From positions 4,433,214 through 4,497,213 of the forward strand of contig NW_023998417.1 in NCBI RefSeq assembly GCF_014805625.2: a stretch of 64,000 bases of DNA, in the 5' to 3' direction. The translations under genes and the position numbers were made by a program. Below, piece by piece: positions 1 through 12,018 of the stretch. The stretch comes from Glossina fuscipes. Its lineage: Eukaryota; Arthropoda; Insecta; Diptera; Glossinidae. Numbering within the stretch: position 1 is the first letter of the stretch; each line of letters begins with the position of its first letter. The notes under the pieces were generated by a model, which was not told the origin of the DNA, ran no database searches, and was given only the letters and a program-made list of their open reading frames with translations.

Positions 1-239
1 AATGTATGTATATATGTATTTATCTATGAATGCATGCATGTATGGGTGTCTTGTTCTGTGACCTCCGTCTATGAATCTTACACAAGGCACGTACGTATAT
101 TTTTGCTGTTATTCAAAAAGCGCACGTTGGAGTTTTTCGCTTACAAGCAACCTTTCTCTAGCCCAAAAAAAAAAAAACCAAACGGAAACATGATAGTGGG
201 CCACGACTCACCATTATGTAATAACTTTTCAAAATAAGA

Positions 240-500
240 TCTTATATGGAAGATGCTCGAGAGACAGTTCGGGACCAAAACATGGCAATGTATCAAATTT
301 CATAAAAATCATTCGAAATATTGTGGACTGTACGTTCGACGAAACAAAACAAGACGGACAGACGGACAGACATGCCTGAATCAAAGCAAAAACTTGCTAT
401 GACTCGATAGACATAATATGAATAATAATAATAATTGGTTTCACGTGTTCCTGAGATATGACGTCGGCAGTGTTCGAATAGCATAGGAATTCTTTTTGCT
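240..500. repeat. right-half relic of the foldback-type repeat
   Basis: Contains ATCAAATTTCATAAAAATCA, GACGGACAGACGGACAGACA, TGCCTGAATC and CTATGACTCGATAGACATAA. This is the order seen in the right halves of the other copies. Confidence 0.4.
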
Positions 501-2017
501 GAAATTCCTAAGAGATTTCGATATCAAGATGAGATTATGAAAGTGTGAAATTTTCGCTTGCAAGCTTTCTACATTAGGGGAAAAATTCATGACCCGAAAG
601 CTTCGGCTCGGAAGGACGGAGGGGAATTAAAAAGTTAATTTCATGGAAAAAGGACTGATAAGTCTATAACACCATCTATCAGATTTACTAAAAAGCTAAT
701 GCCTAAAATAAGCCTATGCTTCTCCAGTGAACGTAAAGCCATCAACAGTAATCTGCTTTCATAAGTTATTTTGTATTTATTTATCATTAATGAGTACACA
801 ATTTATGATAGGATATGCGTTTGATGTGCCCATCATCCGCAGAAAGGTATGAAATGGATAGTAATAAGTTCTTCATTCAAAGCTTTCTTTTTATACTCTA
901 GACTTGCCTAGACTAGTTCTTCCTTCAAAGCTTCCTTTTGATACGTTAGACTAGAGATTTATGTTACATGCTATGTTATGCTTGGGCGAAGGACCACAAG
1001 CACTTAAGGTACACTTGTTTTTTATTGTAGTAATCAATTCAGAGCTTTCTCCTATAGGAGTCTCTCGTGAAAAGAACGCCTCTAAATCGAAAATAGTTAT
1101 AATTTTTTGTTTTCTCATTAGTTGAAATACTGTAGAGTACATAACGGACGGCTTTCACTAATAATAATGTTTTTACTCTTTTCAGTAGTCCTCCTCCGAA
1201 AAATGCTTCAGTCGACTGCTAAGAACTTTTGAACAAAAGTACATATGTGTCCGACAAGAAAGTCCGTAAGAAATAAAGGAAAAACAAAAATAAATAAATT
1301 CTTGATCGTTTTAAGATCGCTTTACTCTTCCTTCCTTCCTTCGCAAAGCCTAACTGTCCAACAATATCCACAAGGGTGCACAGGGGCAGTTAGACAACTG
1401 TTCCTAAATCGATTTTTAAGCCCACGGTATTGATTATGAATATACACACTCAGATGAATGAATTAACTTAAAATTAGGGGGAAAAAAAAAAAATAAGTAA
1501 ATAAATTATCTTTAAAACTCACAGAATCCAAATTTATTCTCTTTTTATTATAAAAAAGTCCTCTGATTCGTATTATTTTTTTTTTCCAATGTCAATCGAA
1601 TAACAAATTTCAGTGCACACCTACAAACAACATCTTGTTTGTGATGTATAAAAGAATTTATTTATTAAAATGAAAAATACATTTAATGTTTTTCTGTTTC
1701 CATGTTCATCGTATAGTACATACATATATACAAGTCCATGTATTTAAATACATATGAATCGAATAAAATTGCATTTGATTTACCTATCATTTAATTTGTT
1801 GTTGCATTTTTTTTTTGTCATTTATTAGTTTTTGCATGTTTTATATTTGAAGCTTATATACAAATCCATATATATAAGCTACACATATACGTAAAAAATT
1901 TACATTTATGACCAGGAGAGTATATGTAAATTTTGTGTGTATTGTTTTCGAATTTGTTTTTTTATTTTATTTTTTTAAAACGCTGTTGTTTTAAAAGAAC
2001 TCGACCGTGACGATTTG

Positions 2018-2046
2018 TTTTTTTTTTTTTTTTTTTTTTTTTTTTT
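2018..2046. repeat. poly-T (29)
   Basis: Uninterrupted T run; its complement produces a Lys-rich spurious minus-strand ORF. Confidence 0.9.
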
Positions 2047-2654
2047 CATTTTCACAATATCCAGCATTCGAAGGCATACTAACATTTTTGTTCTATTGGT
2101 AACGACGAGAATTCTTACGAGCACATAATTTTTTATTTTCCTAATCGGCGTTATATTCCGAACATGTGGGGACGTGTTTGCTGAGCTTAAGAAGCTTTTC
2201 ACATAAAAATAGAGCTACAGGCAATTACTTTTTCTTAGCTGAAGTGTTATCAGAAATGCGACAGATTGATTTCTAAACGTGATCACAATTCATAGAAGAC
2301 TAAAAAGTTATCTCCCAAAAAAATACAATTTTCACTTCACTAAGCTTCCAAGCTTCATCATTGTATATAGGCCCTTCAAGTTAAGATCGATGGTCTACTT
2401 TGAATTTTCGACATTAGAAAATTGAAATTTTAATTGTTACTTGGAAGGAATCTCTCATTCCGAAGAATTTTCATTCTTTCTGGTTAAGTGAAATGTAAGA
2501 GTTTTCCTTTTACCATAATAGCCATGTCTTCAATATAAACAGTTCGGATTAATCCAAATACATTGTCTCTTCCATTTTTGTTTTCTAAATAAATATAAAT
2601 ATATATATATATATATATAATAACCTTGCAGAATTTACAGGATATGTAAGCCCT

Positions 2655-2900
2655 TTCGCAATGTCAACGTCTATGACTTCGATTGGAATGAATGATTTAA
2701 GAAGTCAAAACTAGGAGATTTCTTAAGATATTAGGAGCCAATATATACTCGCACAATATGCCCAGAAATGCATCAACAAGATCACGATCTGGATGATGTC
2801 TATTTTCAATAGGATGGCATCACCTACCGTACAGCTCATGTAACAACGAAAATTTTTCTTGAAAGACTTGATATCCAGTTCCCCCTGGTATGACAAAAGC
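2655..2900 (+). pseudogene. Tc1/mariner-type transposase relic
   Basis: Plus-strand translation gives NVNVYDFDW near 2660 and, about 45 codons later, DLDDVYFQ-stop-DGITYRTAHVTTKIFLERL at 2788-2870. This corresponds to the family's WFQQDGATxHTAxxT segment around the second catalytic Asp, with the expected spacing. Stops and frameshifts are present, so it is dead. Termini were not found. Confidence 0.5.
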
Positions 2901-4622
2901 AATCTTAAGCATAGGATGTTGTTTCTGTAATGGTAATAGTAATTTTTTATTAACCCTTGCTTCGTTATAGTACAGTTATTGTAACAAATGAAGTGCTGTC
3001 CTATCTTCTAGGCTTCAGTGTGCATATAAATCTTTGCCTTACCATACTCGATTGTTTTTGAAATATATCCTTGAATATCTCTCATCGCGCTTGTTCGGCT
3101 AACTAGTACTATAACGACCTTGTCAATGTATAGTAGAGTTTGCTTAAAAACAGCATTCACTCTTTGATTTTTGATCGCATCGTACCTTCTATCATTTAAT
3201 TTATCGCAAAACTGAACATTGCTATGAATGTTTTGTAACTTTCCATTTTCGAATAGATTTTTCAGTTTGTTGCAAGCGTTTATTTGCAAGCTCCTGCACA
3301 AAAAACACAAATAATATGAACGCAATTTTTCGTGATAACTGCACTTTAGTTCATATATATGCGTGTAGGGAGCACATCCAGGCTAGTTGACTAAGTGTAT
3401 AAAAATAAAACAGTTATGTTAAATAAAATAATTTACATTTTCATTGGAAATTGAAAAGAAGGAGGTGGTTGCAAAAGCCTTCTCCCTTGTGTACTTGAAA
3501 TTTTCGTAACTATGTCGCTTAAGTCAAAAAAGTTTTTACAAAATTTGAGAAAACTTTCCCTCTGCAACACCTAGGAAAGGGGCTTCAAAACTAATTAATA
3601 AATAAAATGAGGTGATTTTTAAACTTTGTCTGGTTTAAAATAAATAATGGAACATAAATTGTGTTAGAAGTCGGATGCATCACTTCCAACCACATTGGCA
3701 GAAAGATTTATTATTAAAGGTGACATGAATTGTTCAACAACATCACAATCAATGTCTACTTGTAAGGCGATCGTAAGGGACGAAAAAACCGTAGATCAGT
3801 TCAGCATTAAGTAATTGTTTACCTAATTGGGGAAATTTGTCCTAAATTTGCGAAACGTTCCTTAACATGGGTGGAAAATCTCTTTATGAAATGCGCAGCC
3901 AAGCTTTTTTAAATTCTCATATATCACACACACCCACACACACACACATTAGGCTTATTGTATTACATTAAACACTAAAGCTCGAAAGTATATAAATAAC
4001 AAAAGGATTTTTAACCGAATATCAATAAAATATGCGTTCATTTTGGGACACTTCTCATATGGATGGCATTTGAAGTGTCCCCGAGAAGCGATCGTAAACA
4101 CCAAAGCACAACAACAAGACACAACATAGGGAAAGATATATGAACTCGGCCTATTAATTCAAAAACTTGAGGGATAAGAAGAATGCGTAGATCGATAAAG
4201 AAAATAACTGTCAAGCGTATAGTACCACATAAAGTAGCTGCAAACATCGGCTCTCATGACTAGCATATATTTTGTTCTGCTGCTTAGTTGTTTAGAGGGT
4301 ATAGATAAAATACAGAAATTTAACTCAAGAGTCGCAGCAATAAATATTAAATATATATGTATATGTATATGTATATGTACGTACGCATGCCTGTGAGGCC
4401 TACTATACTATAGTATGAAATAGTTGTGTTGTGTGGTTGCTTATATATGTAGATTGTAGATGTTTTTGCTGCTTTTTTTTTTTTTTTTATCACAATATTA
4501 TATCGTTAGAGAAACTGAAAATAACCTTTACAGAGAGAGAAACAACAACAAAAAGAAAAAAGAAAAAAAAAAAGAAATAAAACAAAAAATACTTTGAAAC
4601 CTATTTTTTATGTGAAATATAC

Positions 4623-4664
<42 letters not shown>

Positions 4665-4978
4665 TGCATTTATATATACAATGTGTACATATGTGTATAT
4701 ATATTCTGACTGGGAAAAAAAAAGAAAAAATCGCTGAAAATTATTTAAAATAATTTACACTCTCGATGCCATTGTTGAAGGGTGTTTAAGAGTGAATTTA
4801 ATTACATACACATTCGCACATTCGTATTTAGAATTCCAGTGAACGTAAGAATATGTATGAATGTGTATGCAAGCGCCTAAACCAAATTCAAATTGATATC
4901 GTTTGCATATTATTATGTAAAATGATTGTGTATCTCTCTATGCGGTTGATCCAGAAGTGAACGCATATTCTCTCCATC

Positions 4979-4986
<8 letters not shown>

Positions 4987-5012
<26 letters not shown>
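4987..5012. repeat. (TC)13 microsatellite
   Basis: Perfect dinucleotide run, with a (TG)n run at about 5094-5114 close by. Confidence 0.9.
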
Positions 5013-6817
5013 ATAGTCCTCTTGCATAGATAGTTGAAAATCAAGGCTTTTGACCTGCATATGCTAATGTTCATATATACATCTATACATGTATGTGTGT
5101 GTGTGTGTGTGTGTTGTATAGATTTTGTATGCATTTCTGACCAACAGACCGCTGCAAAATTTGTATGCTAATTAGTTAGATTTTACTTTTCGAATTTATA
5201 CTATCTTTTAGTCATTCACACATACGAAGGTCTTTTTTGTGTAAATACATTTTACATTTGAAAATCCAACAATACCTTGTAAAAAAATACTCATTTTTAA
5301 GGTAAGGGTATAATTATAAGTGACTAAAATGATTAATCAAATAACTAAAGAATTATATATAATTCAGTTATCAATCATCTAACGTAATTGCTTTGTCTTT
5401 CTTCAGCGGTTAGTAGAGCGGGGCCAATGCGTTCTTTAAAATGAATACATTTGTCTCTTTTAGTATAATTCCTTGGATTGTGTGAATCGAATAAACTTCC
5501 AACCGGCAATGTTTTTCTTTTTTTTCAAGCGATTAATCGTCTTCCTTGGTACACATCTACACATGTGACGCGTACTTTTGAGTTGAAAATCTCCCCCCAT
5601 GATTTCATGTCCTTAATATAAAAAATATTTTTTTTTGGTCAATAAATGTTCTAAACCTTCTAAAATATGTGGGAACAAATAATCAGTTGAAAGAAATTTC
5701 GCTTCAAAAATTTTGTTGAGTTTTTTCCCCCAAGCGCTTCAAAAGGAATGCCTGGGTCAAATGAGTCTATGCTAGAAAATTGCAACCTAATGTCTTTGTT
5801 GTTGATTTCAAGTTCTAAAAAGTGTCCTTAAGAAGTATATTTAGGTTCACATAAAAAGGTTTCCAAATGAAAACAACTAAATGCATTCCTACTGAGTCGA
5901 TCGTTGAGTGAATAGGGTGGAGAGTAAAAAAATTTCAAATTAAACTCAGCCACCTTTACATAAATTCAAGTAATATCCTAAGAAAGGACTCTTAAAGGAA
6001 CTACTTTAGCCTGATTAATTATTGTGCAATAAGAGAAAAGGAAAAGAAGCAAAAAATTTAAGCAAACAATGGCAAATAAAAAAAATGAATTTGCGGGAAG
6101 AAATTTCTGTGGGACGTCTTTTACGAATACGAACAGTGGACTAAGCTTCTCGCATTCCATCGCGTATCGTAAATTCCCTGAAAAGCAAAAAGAGCATCAC
6201 TGTAAAAGTTTCACTGGATTTTCAAAGCCATTGACGCATTTTTTAAACTTTGATATAAACACAAGTGAATGTCAAAACTGAAAGTCTGAAAAAAAGAAGG
6301 AGAAGAAGGAGCACAAGCGGGGCATAGTACTTGCGAAACCATTTGCAGACAAGTTATAGTAGTTTTTTGAAGGACTTGTATTCCAAACAAAGTAAACCCT
6401 ATCAAAGGAAGCTTTGCTTACTATATATAAAGAAAAAAAAAAAAACACAAAAGTAGGAAAAAAAAATTTTATGAAGAATTGTTGATAAAGGATGTTTTAA
6501 ATGTATTTAGCGCTTGTGCTCTTTTTTACTTGATATCCGCACGCCTCGTTGCTAACATCGATAGTTGTAGCGCCTCTGGCCAAGAAAATTTTGATATATT
6601 CACGCGTAGAAAGATAGACAGATATCGTTAAATTGCTTGAAAATCTAATCGGACGAGTGAATATATATATATATATATATATGCACTATTATTATATCCG
6701 ATCTATAGTATAATAAGCTTAATATATGACCATTTTAACTAAAGTCATTGTAAAAAGAAGTACGCTTTGGCTTTAATAATTTATGTACACGAGCAGATAT
6801 AAACTTAAGATATTGAA

Positions 6818-6819
<2 letters not shown>

Positions 6820-6850
<31 letters not shown>
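6820..6850. repeat. (CA)n microsatellite
   Basis: About 15 CA units. An (AT)n tract lies at about 6660-6682. Confidence 0.9.
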
Positions 6851-6853
<3 letters not shown>

Positions 6854-7981
6854 CATAACAAATTCATCATTTCATTTTCTAATTCATTCGCTCTTGTTTC
6901 CAGGCATGAGAATGAAAGTGAAATGTGACCTTAAGAAGTCAATAACACTATAAAATCAAGAAGAAAAAATCTAATATATTATCGCAGAGACATAAATGTC
7001 AATTTCAAAATCAACAAACTGTAACGTCGTTATTATATAATAACTTATAATTTTCAAGATTTCTATTGTGACACTAAACATAAACTTATAACATCATATG
7101 CGATATAGCTATGTAACATAAGTAAATATTCTTTTGCGTATTATCTAAGAGAAATAAATCCCTCAACATAAGACATGAATACCTTTATACCAGGGATGGC
7201 CTGCGTGCATCTTTATATAATTAAAGCATAAATCGTAAAGCACTTTATAAGATTCCGTCTCTATCAACTTGTTCTTAACAACATAAAAAAGAAATGAAAA
7301 AAATTAATTTCACGACGGGCTAGAGACGATTTCATGATCGAACTGTCGAATACCTTTACCTTAGATTTAGAATTCCATCGCTATGTAAATGAAAAGAGTA
7401 ACGGGCCTCGTCAAAATAAAATTATTTTCCCCGTTGCCATGTAAATGTTGTTAATGGTTTTTGTAGCCAAATACCATTAATTGAAAAGCGCAACAGTACG
7501 GATCTGTTGTTGGCTGCCTCAGACTACGATCATGCACACATGGCTTGTAAACTTCAAAATCATAATAGAAATTTTTTTTTTTTTAATTTTCTGCTTTAAA
7601 TGTTGGGTGTGTGTCAGAATGAGTGCATAAATAGCGAAATGACGCCACGCGTAACCATACGGTTTCGTCAAGCATGGTAAAATTTTACGCATTCTGCTCT
7701 TTCTGTTAAAAGACATTCGTTAGTTAGTTAGTTTAAAATATTTAAAGCCTAACAGTACAGCACAGATATCGTTCATTAGTCTCAAATATTAATGTAAATG
7801 AGTATAATTTTAATAAATGAAATGATTACCAAAAACAATTACAATCCACATGATGGCGCATTTTAACTAAATGCGTTGAATTTTAATTTGAACATCTATC
7901 TGCACATGGGAAATATCTTTCACTTCATTTAACATAAAAAAGTTTGAGGCCATTTAACTTGGTGTAGTCCATTAACAAGGG

Positions 7982-7982
<1 letters not shown>

Positions 7983-8013
<31 letters not shown>
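7983..8013. repeat. (GTCT)n microsatellite
   Basis: Seven to eight perfect tetranucleotide units. It may have grown from the CTGTCTGTC block of a foldback-type repeat. Confidence 0.85.
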
Positions 8014-8014
<1 letters not shown>

Positions 8015-10324
8015 TCTCTCGTATAGATCGAAATTGAAAGCAACGAAATCTCGTTAAAAGCATAAAGTGAACGTAAACGATGACTACTAACCCAGGAAGT
8101 ATGCCAAAGTTGATATTATGCGGGCGAAAAGCTTCTTGAATGATCGGCGAATATATATCTAAACTTTAACTATTTCAACTAACAAGGATATATAGGAAAT
8201 ATATGAAGAAAATGTAGTAATAAATGGTTTCTTCAATACTCTTGCACATCGTCATTGCTCTTCGAGTAAAAACCTTGGTCAATAAGTTGTTGATCACAAG
8301 TATGCTGTAAACGTTAAAAGTAAAATCATGTATTAAACCTTGTGTTTTAGAGGATCGCTTATGATTGTTTCAATTAATTAAAAAAAATAATTACTAATTT
8401 TCACTCCAGTGGTGATTATTCTCTAAAAATACTACGCAATAATATCCCGATTACGCGTTGTTCAGTGTTGTTCAGTTTTTTGTTAAATGAATAAATTAAT
8501 AATAATTTGCATAATGTTACGTATGTAGTACCATACATAAGAACGATAATAATAATAATAATTATATCTTACGTATATTCACATATACTCCATTTTTATA
8601 TGTATGTATGTATATATTCATGAATATAATAATACGTATATATATGTATATATATATATATATATGTATATGTGTAAATTTTTTTTTTTTTTTTTTATTG
8701 TTATCAGCAATATATGGTGAAATATGAATTTGCAGTCGTTTTTCCACGAATTCAGTCTAAACAAATTCTCAAGAATTCACAAATAATTATTAAAAAATTT
8801 ACATTTTTTTTTGATTAATATTTCATAAAATATATTAAAAAAAAAAAAAAACTTATAACTGAAAAACTATTAATAATCGATTTCCAATAACAAATTTTGC
8901 ACTTTTGCTTCGGTAATCGACTTGAGGCATGAAAAAATCTGAATACAAAAAATTTCGAATCGATTTTTAATTTTTCACAGCACCACCTAACCTCTCCGAT
9001 AAATACGATATAAATCGCCCGTGAAGATGGTCAGAGACTTTTTAAAAGTGATATTTAAGTCATTCAAATACTTTGCTCAAATATTTTCACGTCCAGCCTT
9101 TGTCAATTTCCTTCGTTCTACAGGTTGTAACCATCAGGATTTTGCAAGGAGCACATACAAACCAATTCGCCAAAATTTTAGCAGACTTCAAATTGTCTCC
9201 TTATCAGAACAGTTTATAACGACCTTATATTGGCATTAAAACACTTTGATGAAATATTTAAACGATTGTAGAAATGCGTGTTGTTTAAATGTTGTAGAGG
9301 TGGGAAAGAACAAAAGAAACTAAACTCAGAATTAAGAAGAATACTCCATATATCAATAAAGCGAATGTGCAGTTCTTCCTACGTTTCCGAACGATAATTA
9401 ATTTTTTTAATCAATTTACTGCAAACACTGTTCTAACAGTTTTATAGCGCACCACCTTCAACAAACACACAAGCTGCATGCGGCTCTAATTTTCTTAAGC
9501 CCTTTCCATTCTCACTATATATTGTTCGATAAATAGAAGGACGGACATGCTATTAAAAGCAGATGTAAGTTTTGAGGAATTTTTTTTGAAAAAATTATGA
9601 ACAAATAGTAAAAGATTCATCGTTGACTGGATAGTATTTAGCGCTGGCCATTACGCTTTCTTATCTTTCTTACAGCATATAAATTCCAGACTAACGTGAC
9701 GTTTATTCTTTTCACACACACACACACACTCGCATTGAATGTGAAACTGACACCTAATGAAGACGCTTTAATATAAAGAGGGTTAGGTTACGTCCCCCTC
9801 TCCCGCCACCTCCTTTACGCAGATTTAAGTGCCCCGACATTGCATCTTTAGACAGAATAGTTTATTATATAAAGACAAAGAATCTCTTTTCTTACGCCAT
9901 TACGTAAGCTGTTATGTGTATGTAATAGGGGTATATAGTGGTATAATTTATATCAAATTGTTGAAGTCTTTGGAAATAGAAGACACAATTTTCTCGAAAT
10001 TCTGTTGGGAAGTTTTGAAAGCCCTGCTCCTATCTGATCATAGACGATGACAAGTTTGAAAGTTTTGCATGAGTTTTTCAGAAAATTACTTTCTTTAGAA
10101 CATAATTGTGCACGCGGCAAAATATTATATGATCCAAACATTTAATTTGCCGTAGATAGTTATCAAGCAGTGTTACTTTACACACTTGGACCTTTAAAAG
10201 TTCCAAAAATGCAACTTTTTCTATCAAATACTCGGTTTTTCACTCGAAAAAAATGTTTTTAAAATATTTTTTGTACATCTCTAGTTATAGGTATTTAGGT
10301 TAAGTGATTTTTTTGTTTGGTCCG

Positions 10325-10520
10325 CCTAAGTCTCCGAGTCGCCGAGTAAGCCGAGTAAAGGATCTCGATTAATAACTTCATGGTCTGCTCAAATCTCTCT
10401 GTGCGGCCGAGTTTTCAATAAAACCGATAACCTTAGATGGTTGGGCTTTAAGATTGTTGTTTTAGAATTTAATAATAATAACAATTGCAATAACAATTGC
10501 AATAACAATTGCAACAACAA
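10325..10520 (+). mobile_element. tRNA-derived SINE, copy A (diverged)
   Basis: It aligns with copy B along its length: AGCCGAGTAAAGGATCTCGA against the matching head, a weakened B box (GCTCAAATCT, 10387-10396), then CCGATAACCTTAGATGG and TTTTAGAATTTA in the body, and an AATAAC-type tail. The tail has become a 12-bp tandem repeat (AATAACAATTGC, three units). No target duplication is evident. The ORFs on both strands across the tail come from the repeat. Confidence 0.65.
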
Positions 10521-11513
10521 GGACAGCAGTAATAATATTTTACTTTTCATATACACATTTGCACCAGCTACACCGCTTGGCGTAGATTGCTTTCCACTGA
10601 GGTATGTTTCCGATACGATTTTCAATATTTTTCAAAACCATTTTTGGTTTTTTTTTCGATAGTTCCTCGAATATTGTTTTATTGCTTTTCCTCACACTTA
10701 AAAAAACACCCTGTTACTGTGGTGTTTTCCTTTAATTTATAGCTCCATTGCTTATGTTGCGCTAGGCATAGACTAGGAGCGCACGCTTCGTGGTTCTGTG
10801 CTCTGCGCTTATTGTCCTCTAAATTTAAATAGGTCGCGCACTACATGTTTTTAAGAAAATAAAATCTCACTTTTTTAATATTTAATCGAGTTCACCCTCA
10901 ATTGTAGGGAACTTCTCCACAAAGTTCTTGGTTGAAATATTTTTAAAATTTGGAAGAAATAACGGAGAAAACGGAGTTTAGGCAACAACGCAATATACCC
11001 TTCGTAAGGTCCTTAGACCTTATACTTTAAGAGAGATTAGACTACACAATGACTTGTCAATTAGTGGATATGCTATCTACGAAAGACTAAAAAGCCAAAG
11101 ACTAACTACATATCACAGGATAGCGAAGGCAATTACAATAATAAGTCCTTGCCACTTGGCCAAGATGCTTTGTCACTTTTATTCTACAAATATTTCTGCA
11201 CATATAAAATGGAATTGATCAAACATCAGCTGTACTTCTGTCCTGTTAAATTGGCAAAGTGTTTGCACGCTCTTAAGGAGGAATTTCAAAAAGAAATGTG
11301 ACATCATTTTTGCAGATTCACATTAATCGTTGCTCGATCCTCATCCACATATATATAACCATTTTCATGACAGATTTTTATTTGCAATGACACTCACTGA
11401 AACTAACCTCACAAAACTCCTTTAACAAGGCATTTATGAAACCAATGACTGCGCTACAACTATGACTCATAAGTTTATGTAAAAAAATGAATTTTTAATA
11501 ATATTAATTAAAA

Positions 11514-11518
<5 letters not shown>

Positions 11519-11566
<48 letters not shown>
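11519..11566. repeat. (AT)n followed by poly-T
   Basis: About fifteen AT units directly abutting a T run of about 16. Confidence 0.9.
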
Positions 11567-11887
11567 GATTTAAAAACGATCGATAGTGAAAATAATTTAT
11601 GCACTCGACTATAATAAAAAAAAAAAAAAAACTTACATTTAGCGTGAAAAAAAGAATTAAATTTCCCACGTTCATGAAAAAGGAGAAAAAAAAAAAAGAA
11701 AAAAAGCGCAGAAAATACAAAAATGCTGGCAAATTACTATGTACCAAACAAATAATAAAATAGCAGCAGCAATAATAAAACAACAACAATAAACAGAAAC
11801 ACCAAGAAAAAACAAAAAAAAAAAAATACAGACATTAACATTAACTCAGGTGCAAACCAGCCTGAATTACAAGTATTTTAATAAATT

Positions 11888-12018
11888 GTCGTCGTCGTCG
11901 TTGTCGTTGTCGTCGTCGTGAATTGTCTGTCAGTCCGCGTTAATGTTCAGTTTCACAAACTCTCCACTTAGTTGACAATAATAGTAGTAGTAGTAGTAGT
12001 TGTAGTTGTTGTTGTTGT
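11888..12018. repeat. trinucleotide cluster (GTC/GTT)n and (TAG)n
   Basis: Imperfect GTC/GTT repeats at about 11888-11920 and TAG/TTG repeats at about 11982-12018. Noncoding. Confidence 0.8.

Larger units (their letters stand above)
1..2640. other. non-genic, probable pnt P2 intron or upstream DNA
   Basis: Apart from the repeat relic at 240-500 and the T29 run I see no gene. The short ORFs here have no recognisable protein character. Confidence 0.5.
2910..10320. other. non-genic AT-rich stretch
   Basis: Microsatellites (TC, TG, CA, AT, GTCT) and unique sequence. A 105-codon minus-strand ORF at 3008-3325 has ordinary complexity but matches nothing I know. No splice-supported exon is seen. 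Confidence 0.5.

Noticed and set aside
7983..8013. Regular repeats as a possible CRISPR array
   Set aside because: Simple tetranucleotide microsatellite without spacers, in a fly genome.
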